From CG1-02-35-72 sp964564475 (GTDB taxonomy: Bacteria > Bacteroidota > Bacteroidia > Flavobacteriales > Flavobacteriaceae), in NCBI GenBank assembly GCA_964564475.1, contig CAZMBM010000068.1, forward strand, positions 1 to 11,458: DNA of 11,458 nt, written 5' to 3'. Positions 1-5,531 of the stretch are shown here, in pieces. The notes beneath the pieces are model-generated. The model saw nothing but the letters and a program-made list of their open reading frames with translations. It did no database searches and was not told where the DNA came from. Both the position numbers and the translations under genes were made by a program. How positions within the stretch are numbered: the stretch's first letter is position 1; each line of letters begins with the position of its first letter.

Positions 1-2
1 TG

Positions 3-76
3 TAGCGAGATCGAGAATTGAACTCGAGACCTCCGGGTTATGAATCCGACGCTCTAACCAACTGAGCTACCTCGCC
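3..76 (-). tRNA. tRNA-Met (CAT), elongator type
   Basis: The minus strand folds into a canonical 74-nt cloverleaf. The 7-bp acceptor stem has G-U wobbles at 1-72 and 7-66. The D arm is GCTC/GAGC with the loop AGTTGGTTA. The anticodon loop is TTCATAA, giving anticodon CAT. The variable loop is 5 nt (AGGTC), and the T arm is TCGAG/CTCGA around TTCAATT. Base 73 is A, followed by C-A, so a full CCA tail is not encoded. The anticodon stem has an A-C mismatch next to the loop. It lacks the three consecutive G-C pairs and the unpaired 1-72 of initiator tRNA, so elongator Met fits best. A lysidine-modified tRNA-Ile(CAT) cannot be fully excluded by eye. Confidence 0.92.
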
Positions 77-100
77 AAATAAGCTTGTTTTTAAAGCGTG

Positions 101-131
101 CAAATATAGCAACAAATTTTGGGGCTTCAAA
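101..131 (-). promoter_or_regulatory. Bacteroidetes-type promoter of tRNA-Met
   Basis: Read on the minus strand this is TTTG (128-131), 19 nt, then TATATTTG (101-108). It matches the Bacteroidetes primary-sigma consensus TTTG-N19-TAnnTTTG at every defined base. Transcription would begin near 95, about 20 nt before the mature tRNA 5' end. The -7 box continues as TATATTTGCACGC, which is repeated exactly in front of rpsA. Confidence 0.8.
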
Positions 132-220
132 TTTTACCACTTAAATTATTTAAAGAAATTTATTTTTTTTAAAAAAATTTAATACATATATTGTCAAACT
201 TAAAAAAATGAACCAAAATA

Positions 221-601
221 ATGAATGATAAGATAAAGTTTGAATTAGAGTTTCCTCTTCATGCCTCACCTAATTTTATATACCAATACCTTTCTACACC
301 CGATGGATTGGCCGAGTGGTTTGCCGATAATGTCAATTCGCGAAGTGAAATTTTTACTTTTATTTGGGATGATGCCGAAGAACAAGCCGAGATGTTAAAA
401 ACCAAAGCCGATAATGTCATTAGGTACAGATGGCTTGAAAACGAAGACGATTCTTATTTTGAATTTAGAATTGAATTAGATGCCATTACCAAGGACGTAT
501 CGCTCATTGTAACCGATTTTGCCGAAGAGGATGAAGTTGAAGAATCTAAAATGTTTTGGGAAAACCAAATCGCACAACTAAAACACGTTATTGGCGCTTA
601 G
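221..601 (+). CDS. START-like domain protein (START_2 / AHSA1-like fold)
   Basis: This is a 126-residue acidic protein of the small START-like family common in Bacteroidetes. The N-terminal strand KFELEFPLHASPNFIYQYLS (about 6-25), the motif TPDGLAEWFADNV (26-38) and the following F-x-F-x-W strand (45-49) are typical of the helix-grip fold. An acidic patch, EEDEVEES, lies near 102-109. No signal peptide or membrane segment is visible, so it should be cytoplasmic. The fold suggests a hydrophobic ligand pocket, but no ligand or pathway is known to me for this family. The ATG at 221 is the first in-frame start; the ATG at 208 is out of frame. A weak -7-like TATATTGT lies at 187-194. Its stop overlaps the stop of the opposing yqgE gene. 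Confidence 0.85.
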   Translation: MNDKIKFELEFPLHASPNFIYQYLSTPDGLAEWFADNVNSRSEIFTFIWDDAEEQAEMLKTKADNVIRYRWLENEDDSYFEFRIELDAITKDVSLIVTDFAEEDEVEESKMFWENQIAQLKHVIGA

Positions 602-1155
602 TTTAAAGAAGGGTTCTCCGGCGCATTTGCCCACATTTGGTATTCACCGCCAAAGCGCATCAACTCGTCTTTCCACAAAGAGTGATGTTTAATAGCGAAA
701 ATATTTTTATAATTATTGTTGGTAACAATCCAAGAATCAATTTCTAACTCTTCTTTTAACTGATTACTAGACCAGCCCGAATAACCTAAAAAAAAGCGGA
801 TATCTTTATTTTTAAGTTTATTGTTTATAAGCAATTGTTTTAAAATATTAAAATCGCCCCCCCAATACAAGTCTTCGGAAATTTTTTGACTAGTCGGAAT
901 TAAATTCGGAATATTATGTACAAAATACAGGTTGTCTTTAGCTACGGGACCACCATTGTAAACAGGAATATCAGAGTCAATTTCGGGTATTAAATCGCTG
1001 ATGCATAAATCAAGAGGCTTGTTAAATATAAATCCAACAGACCCGTCAATATCGTGCGATGTAAGTAACACAACAGACCTGTTAAAAGACCTATCGGTTA
1101 AAATAGTTGGTTCTGCAATTAGTAATTTACCTTTTGTGGGTTTTAAACTCGTCAT
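598..1155 (-). CDS. YqgE/AlgH family protein (UPF0301)
   Basis: This 185-residue protein has the usual length and features of the family. It opens with the segment KGKLLIAEPTILTDRSFNRSVVLL (about 8-31) and continues with GSVGFIFNKPL (38-48), NGGPV (67-71), YWGGD (97-101) and FLGYSGW (122-128). The family is widespread, adopts a compact alpha/beta fold and has no proven biochemical role. The AlgH name comes from alginate regulation in Pseudomonas and should not be carried over here. No signal peptide is seen. It lies downstream of HU on the same strand, but the HU terminator intervenes, so it probably has its own weak promoter or depends on readthrough. The WGG motif is encoded by a run of seven G (857-863 as C on the plus strand). 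Confidence 0.92.
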   Translation of the reverse strand: MTSLKPTKGKLLIAEPTILTDRSFNRSVVLLTSHDIDGSVGFIFNKPLDLCISDLIPEIDSDIPVYNGGPVAKDNLYFVHNIPNLIPTSQKISEDLYWGGDFNILKQLLINNKLKNKDIRFFLGYSGWSSNQLKEELEIDSWIVTNNNYKNIFAIKHHSLWKDELMRFGGEYQMWANAPENPSLN

Positions 1156-1197
1156 TTAATGCCAATTATGTGTTAAATGTAATAAAAAATATCAAAC

Positions 1198-1224
1198 AAA
1201 AAAAACTCCCTATAAATAGGGAGT
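1198..1224 (-). terminator. Rho-independent terminator of the HU gene
   Basis: Two 9-nt arms, ACTCCCTAT (1205-1213) and ATAGGGAGT (1216-1224), form a perfect inverted repeat. It realistically folds as 8 bp with a 4-nt loop. On the minus strand the stem is followed directly by a run of T (plus-strand A at 1198-1204). It lies 27 bp past the HU stop and before yqgE. The plus-strand side lacks a T run, so it acts in one direction. Confidence 0.85.
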
Positions 1225-1250
1225 ATAAAAAAGTTTAAATTTTTATAAAT

Positions 1251-1523
1251 TTAGTTTACAGCGCCGCTTAAATCAGCGCCTGCTTTAAATTTAACGACGT
1301 TTTTAGCGGCAATTTTAATAGTTGCGCCGGTTTGTGGGTTTCTACCGTCTCTTGCAGCTCTTCTAGAAACTGACCAAGAACCAAAACCTACCAATGATAC
1401 ACGACCACCAGACTTAAGTGTATCAGATACACAGCTCATCATACAATCTAATGCTTTTTTTGCAGATGCTTTAGAGATTCCTGCATCAGCAGCCATCGCA
1501 TCAACTAATTCTGATTTGTTCAT
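1251..1523 (-). CDS. HU/IHF-family DNA-binding nucleoid protein
   Basis: At 90 residues this is a standard-length HU protein. The N-terminal dimerisation helices begin MNKSELVDAMAADAGISK. The family signature region VGFGSWSVSRRAARDGRNPQTG spans about 45-66, with the DNA-intercalating arm tip RNPQTG at 61-66. The C-terminal KNVVKFKAG completes the fold. HU dimers bend and compact DNA in the nucleoid. Two cysteines (27 and 31) in the helical region are a small peculiarity. The gene appears to be a single transcription unit: a good promoter lies upstream at 1577-1607 and a strong hairpin terminator follows. A palindrome overlaps the promoter. HU versus IHF-like function cannot be decided from sequence, although it resembles the flavobacterial HU homodimer type. 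Confidence 0.95.
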   Translation of the reverse strand: MNKSELVDAMAADAGISKASAKKALDCMMSCVSDTLKSGGRVSLVGFGSWSVSRRAARDGRNPQTGATIKIAAKNVVKFKAGADLSGAVN

Positions 1524-1563
1524 AATTTTTCAAATTTAATTAAATGGTTAAACAATAATTTGC

Positions 1564-1580
1564 TTTGTTAGCTTAACAAA
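1564..1580. promoter_or_regulatory. 7-3-7 palindrome overlapping the HU promoter
   Basis: TTTGTTA, GCT, TAACAAA is a perfect inverted repeat. One arm covers the TTTG of the -7 box and the rest covers the predicted transcription start. This is where a repressor site would sit. It could equally fold at the 5' end of the transcript. Its function is inferred from position only. Confidence 0.4.
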
Positions 1581-1607
1581 TATAGCATTTACAGGGGTTT
1601 ACGCAAT
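1577..1607 (-). promoter_or_regulatory. Bacteroidetes-type promoter of the HU gene
   Basis: On the minus strand, ATTG at 1604-1607 (the TTG core of the -33 box) is followed by 19 nt and then TATATTTG (1577-1584), a full match to TAnnTTTG. Transcription would start near 1570, giving a leader of about 47 nt that is A/T-rich and has no Shine-Dalgarno sequence. Confidence 0.75.
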
Positions 1608-1710
1608 ATTTAGCCCTTAAAAAGAGACAATTTGTTGATAAATGTGAAAAAATTGTTAATAACCTAAAGAAAAACAGCTTAAAAAGACATAAATCCCCAT
1701 AAATAAAGGT

Positions 1711-2655
1711 TTATAGGAGCTTACTACTTGCCGATAAGGGCATGCCATTTAAAAAATCTTGTATTGCCATTCTCTTTTTACCGGCCAATTGTAAAGTATC
1801 AATAATTAAAAATCCGCCTTTACCTGCTACTTTTAATGATTTTTTAGTACACAAAATGCTACCTGATTTAATTGTGTGTGAGGAAGCTTCAATACGCGCT
1901 TTGTAAATTTTTAGTTTGGTTTGTATATCATTGTGCCATAAATAGCACCAAGCGGTAGGATAGGGGCTTAAACCTCTTATTTTGTTGTAAATATTTGTGA
2001 TATCTTCATGCCAATCTATTTTACAAATCTCAGAGGTCAATTTGGGGGCCGTTTTCAAGCCGCTGTGTGACTGATTTGATGTCTTGACAGTATTTGTAGC
2101 AATAGCTTCAACCGTCTTTAAAACGAGCTTACTGCCGCGCTCCATAAGCTTGTCGTGCAAACTACCGGCTGTTTCATCGGGTTCTATACCGACTTCTTCT
2201 TGAAATATAATGGCTCCTGTGTCTATTTTTTCGTCAATAAAGAAAGTAGAAACACCCGTTTTTGTTTCGCCATTTATAATAGCCCAATTAATAGGAGCAG
2301 CTCCTCTGTAATTGGGGAGCAATGAGGCGTGCAAATTAAATGTGCCGTACTTGGGCAAATGCCAGACACTTTTTGGTAACATCCTAAAAGCGACGACAAT
2401 TTGCAAATTAGCTTCTAATGCTTTGAGTGCTTCTAAAAATGCCTCCGATTTTAAATTGGCAGGTTGTAATATGGGAATATTGTGTTTTAAGGCCTCTACT
2501 TTAATATCAGATAAGCGCAATTTTTGACCACGACCGGCAGGCCTGTCGGGTGCCGTAACCACACCTACAAGCTCGTAGGGGCTGTTTATAAGCGCTTTTA
2601 AGCTAGGTACAGCAAAATAGGGTGTTCCCATAAAAACAATGCGGATGTCTGACAT
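1711..2655 (-). CDS. fmt: Methionyl-tRNA formyltransferase
   Basis: This enzyme transfers a formyl group from 10-formyl-tetrahydrofolate to Met-tRNA initiator in the cytoplasm. Its 314 residues match the family length. The N-terminal Rossmann-like formyltransferase domain begins IRIVFMGTPYFAVPSLKAL (about 4-22). The catalytic triad is visible as N107 and H109 in FNLHASLLP and D145 in KIDTGAII, in line with E. coli N108/H110/D146. The loop PNYRGAAPINWAI follows. The C-terminal OB-like domain starts near 205 and includes IRGLSPYPTAW. It is the third gene of a minus-strand operon, 8 nt after recQ. No clear terminator was found in the 187-nt gap before HU. Confidence 0.97.
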   Translation of the reverse strand: MSDIRIVFMGTPYFAVPSLKALINSPYELVGVVTAPDRPAGRGQKLRLSDIKVEALKHNIPILQPANLKSEAFLEALKALEANLQIVVAFRMLPKSVWHLPKYGTFNLHASLLPNYRGAAPINWAIINGETKTGVSTFFIDEKIDTGAIIFQEEVGIEPDETAGSLHDKLMERGSKLVLKTVEAIATNTVKTSNQSHSGLKTAPKLTSEICKIDWHEDITNIYNKIRGLSPYPTAWCYLWHNDIQTKLKIYKARIEASSHTIKSGSILCTKKSLKVAGKGGFLIIDTLQLAGKKRMAIQDFLNGMPLSASSKLL

Positions 2656-2663
2656 TAGAAAGT

Positions 2664-4565
2664 TTAATTTAAAACAAATTGATGTCGCGAATTTACAATT
2701 ATTTTGTGGTTATCTAAAAGCAGTTGTAGGGTAAAAAGGACGTGTTTTTCTTCGAAATCTAATTTGGCTACAACCGATTTTGAATCGAGTTGCGGACAGT
2801 CGTTTAGGAGTTTTAAAATGTCTTTGGCAATACGTTTGTAATTGGGTATTTGTTTCGATTTTTGTAAGTCGAGACAAACATCACAAATACCACAATTTTT
2901 GGCGTGTATTTCGCCAAAATACTTGAGGAGTTGTTTGTTTCTACACTTAGCATTGTTTTTGACAAAATTTATTATAGCACTTAATTTTTCTTGTTTGTGT
3001 GTGTTGTAAGCACGTATATTACCGGCTATTTTATTAATAGTATGGGCATCTTCTCGGGGTAATAAAAACTGGATTTGAGTATTGGAATGGGCTGCATTAA
3101 ACGCTATAATGCCATCATCATTTAAGATGTTGAGCATACTCAAAACCTTTTCTTTTGTAGTAGCTAATTTAGAGGCAATCAAACTGATATTAATAGTGGC
3201 TTTGTTTTCGAATAAGCCGCCGTAATTTCTCAAAATAACTTTTATAAGTGCGCCTAGATTTTTATGTTTTTCGGCGTAAAACAACACTTGTTTATTCGCA
3301 GCGATAAACTGAATGTCATTTTGTTTAAAAAAGCTGTCGCTCAGTATTAAAACACCTTCTCTGTCGAGTGTTTTAAGGGCGTTATAGGTAAGTAAAAAAT
3401 CTGATTGATATCTTTTGCAAAACACGTTCATGTCAAAATTATGCCAGTCTTGGTTTAGTTCGCCATAGGCAATTTGTAAATACTGACAAATGTTTTTATA
3501 AACGGTACTAATATCCCTCACAGAAGGGGTGTTGTTTTTACTTTGGATTTTGAGATAATTAATATCAGAATCATTGTACAATAAAAAAGCATAAGCGGCG
3601 CGTCCGTTTCTACCGGCACGTCCGGTTTCTTGCATATAATTTTCTATACTGCCGGAGATGTTATAGTGAATTATAAGATGGACATTTTCTTTGTCAATTC
3701 CCATACCAAAAGCATTGGTAGCAACCATTACAGGTGTTTTTTCTGAGATCCAGTTTGAGTATGACTTTTCTTTCTCGTCTAAGTTTAAGCCCCCGTGGTA
3801 AAAACTGCTCCTCAAGTTATTTCTATTTAATAATTGAGAGATTTCTCTGGTCAGTTTTCGGGTATTGACATAAATAATACACACGCCTTTATATTTTTTT
3901 AAAAGGCTGAGTAATTTGGTATTTTTATCTTCTGTTTTAACAATTTGATAAGAGATATTTTCTCTGTAAAACGACTTTTTAAAGAGTTTAGGTTTTTCTA
4001 ATTCAAGATGTTGTGCTATATCTTTTAATACTAAAGTTGTGGCAGTAGCCGTAAGCGCTAAAAAGGGCACCTTTGGGAGCTCTCGTTTTAATTGGGCAAT
4101 TTTTAGATACGAAGGTCTAAAATCATGTCCCCATTCTGAGACACAATGCGCTTCGTCAACAGCTACTAAATTTATTGGGAGTTCTTTTATTTTTTGTAAA
4201 ATTAAAGGCGATTGTAATTTTTCGGGAGAAATGTATAAAAATTTCACACCGCCATACTTACAGTTATCAAAGATTCTTATGATGTCTTCTTGTGTTAGTT
4301 TGGCATGTAAGTAGTTGGCTTTAATACCTTTCTTGTTTAAGCCGGTCACTTGGTCTTTCATTAGCGCAATGAGAGGAGAAATAACAAGACACACCCCTTG
4401 ATTTATAAGCGCGGGAATTTGAAAACAAACCGATTTACCCCCTCCGGTAGGCAATAAGGCAATACTGTCATATTTATTTAAAACAGACTGAATAACAGCT
4501 TCTTGCGGGGGTTTAAAAGCGCTGTGGTTGAAATATTTTTTTAAATAATCTAAAGCCGATTGCAT
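2664..4565 (-). CDS. recQ: ATP-dependent DNA helicase RecQ, short Bacteroidetes form
   Basis: This is a superfamily 2, 3'-5' DNA helicase of 633 residues, acting in recombination and fork repair. The helicase motifs are intact: Walker A LLPTGGGKS (37-45), motif Ia SPLIALMKDQ (63-72), DEAH box with the aromatic-rich loop DEAHCVSEWGHDFRPSY (137-153), LTATAT (171-176), VATNAFGMGID (281-291) and QETGRAGRNG (312-321). The zinc-binding cysteines C541, C558, C561 and C564 (CRNKQLLKYFGE...CGICDVC) lie about 220 residues after motif VI, against roughly 60 in E. coli RecQ. The intervening 340-540 looks like extra winged-helix-type modules. The 65 residues after the zinc motif do not look like a full HRDC domain. 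It starts 5 nt after the upstream ATPase gene. Confidence 0.95.
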   Translation of the reverse strand: MQSALDYLKKYFNHSAFKPPQEAVIQSVLNKYDSIALLPTGGGKSVCFQIPALINQGVCLVISPLIALMKDQVTGLNKKGIKANYLHAKLTQEDIIRIFDNCKYGGVKFLYISPEKLQSPLILQKIKELPINLVAVDEAHCVSEWGHDFRPSYLKIAQLKRELPKVPFLALTATATTLVLKDIAQHLELEKPKLFKKSFYRENISYQIVKTEDKNTKLLSLLKKYKGVCIIYVNTRKLTREISQLLNRNNLRSSFYHGGLNLDEKEKSYSNWISEKTPVMVATNAFGMGIDKENVHLIIHYNISGSIENYMQETGRAGRNGRAAYAFLLYNDSDINYLKIQSKNNTPSVRDISTVYKNICQYLQIAYGELNQDWHNFDMNVFCKRYQSDFLLTYNALKTLDREGVLILSDSFFKQNDIQFIAANKQVLFYAEKHKNLGALIKVILRNYGGLFENKATINISLIASKLATTKEKVLSMLNILNDDGIIAFNAAHSNTQIQFLLPREDAHTINKIAGNIRAYNTHKQEKLSAIINFVKNNAKCRNKQLLKYFGEIHAKNCGICDVCLDLQKSKQIPNYKRIAKDILKLLNDCPQLDSKSVVAKLDFEEKHVLFTLQLLLDNHKIIVNSRHQFVLN

Positions 4566-4570
4566 ACAGA

Positions 4571-5101
4571 TTAAGACAATGATTTTAAGATAAAGCTAAC
4601 ACGTTTTTTAATATCACCAAAAGGCACTTCAATTATTTTATAACCAAGCGACTCATAAGTGTTTTTAAGATGGTTATGTATGGCAAGCGATTGTTCAAAA
4701 CTCTCGTAGCGTTCGTTATCGGTAATGTAAATTTTTTGCCAAGGAGGCATTAAAAAAACGGCATCATAAGTGTATTTTTTGCTTTTACGTTTATAAACTT
4801 CGGGATATTTGAGACCCAAATAATTCATATAGGCATGGACATCGGGAATACCTCTGTCAAAAAAAACAAAGTCACCATTTAAGCTCAGGCTGTCTTTGTA
4901 CTGCTGTACCCGTCCTTCAAGTAATAATTTACTAAAGAGCAAAGGGTCTTTTAAAAACAATTGTTCAATACCGTTTTTACGAGCCATTTTTGTTACCTGT
5001 CGCGATACCTCGGGCTTGCAGATAAAACCTTGTTTTTGCAGGGCATCTAGAATGGTCGTTTTTCCTGTACCCGGACCTCCTGTTAAAACTATCTTTTGCA
5101 T
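4571..5101 (-). CDS. P-loop ATPase/kinase, AAA_28 (NadR-like) family
   Basis: This cytoplasmic protein of 176 residues has a textbook Walker A, GGPGTGKTT, at 8-16. It has a Walker B-like segment ending in FFDRGIPDVHAYM (80-92), whose D-R-G is common in nucleoside- and nucleotide-kinase-like P-loop proteins. A lid-like N-E-R-Y-E lies near 129-133. The fold class matches AAA_28, related to the NadR kinase domain. The substrate cannot be told from sequence, and the AAA label is partly historical. It is the first gene of a minus-strand operon with recQ and fmt. Its upstream region is shared with the divergent DUF493 gene. No good -7 match was found for this strand in that gap. Confidence 0.85.
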   Translation of the reverse strand: MQKIVLTGGPGTGKTTILDALQKQGFICKPEVSRQVTKMARKNGIEQLFLKDPLLFSKLLLEGRVQQYKDSLSLNGDFVFFDRGIPDVHAYMNYLGLKYPEVYKRKSKKYTYDAVFLMPPWQKIYITDNERYESFEQSLAIHNHLKNTYESLGYKIIEVPFGDIKKRVSFILKSLS

Positions 5102-5126
5102 TATCGGTTTTTATGTCTTTTTAACG

Positions 5127-5134
5127 TAATTTTG
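5127..5134 (+). promoter_or_regulatory. Candidate -7 element for the DUF493 gene
   Basis: TAATTTTG matches TAnnTTTG exactly. It lies in the 75-nt divergent gap and would give a leader of about 37 nt. No convincing -33 box is found at the usual 19-nt spacing, so this call rests on one element. Confidence 0.45.
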
Positions 5135-5176
5135 ACGACTTAAAAGTAGCTAAAATAAATTAGGAATTTAAAGACG

Positions 5177-5461
5177 ATGACAAAAAAAGAAGACGATTTT
5201 TACGAGAAGCTCAAAATAAGCTTAAATGAAACGACTGAATTCCCGACAGATTACATGTTTAAATTTATTATTCCAAATAAAGAAGACCTAAAAAAACAAG
5301 TGACAGCCATCTTTAATTTTGAAGGCGCCGTAATTAATACAACACTTTCTAAAACAGGTAAATATATAAGTGTTACTGTTTTAACAAGAGTTGATAACGC
5401 AAGTGTTGTTGTCAAAAAATACAGAGAAGCGGCCGTCATTAAAGGGATAATATCTTTATAA
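5177..5461 (+). CDS. DUF493 family protein (YbeD-like)
   Basis: This small cytoplasmic protein of 94 residues matches the DUF493/YbeD family. It has an N-terminal helix with FYEKLKISLNETTEFPTDYMFKFIIP split over 8-33, a central helix KEDLKKQVTAIF (35-46) and the terminal strand pair GKYISVTVLTRV then helix ASVVVKKYREAAVIKGIISL. This fits the ferredoxin-like (ACT-like) fold known for E. coli YbeD. Family function is unproven; a regulatory ligand-binding role is only suggested by the fold. It is divergent from the recQ operon and is separated by 70 nt, with a separate promoter candidate, from the chaperone operon. It may therefore be monocistronic or partly read through. Confidence 0.88.
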   Translation: MTKKEDDFYEKLKISLNETTEFPTDYMFKFIIPNKEDLKKQVTAIFNFEGAVINTTLSKTGKYISVTVLTRVDNASVVVKKYREAAVIKGIISL

Positions 5462-5492
5462 TTATTTTAACAACACTTATAGATTAAAACTT

Positions 5493-5500
5493 TATTTTTG
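5493..5500 (+). promoter_or_regulatory. Candidate -7 element for the PPIase-surA-moxR operon
   Basis: TATTTTTG matches TAnnTTTG exactly and lies 32 nt before the start codon at 5532. The -33 region at the usual spacing is not recognisable. Its position in the only gap (70 nt) before the operon supports it. Confidence 0.45.
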
Positions 5501-5531
5501 AACTTTTAAAAATCAACACTTAATTTTTATA

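Noticed and set aside
857..863. Run of seven C (G on the coding strand) in yqgE as a phase-variation switch
   Set aside because: The tract encodes the family-typical W-G-G, the frame is intact, and yqgE is not a surface antigen. Seven bases is short for a contingency tract.
1690..1715. ATAAATCCCCATAAAT direct repeat and weak stems after fmt as a terminator
   Set aside because: Stems are only about 5 bp, A/T-only and without a following T run on the minus strand.
4039..4314. Plus-strand open frame opposite recQ
   Set aside because: It lies wholly within the conserved helicase motifs of recQ, and its composition looks like reverse-complement coding sequence.
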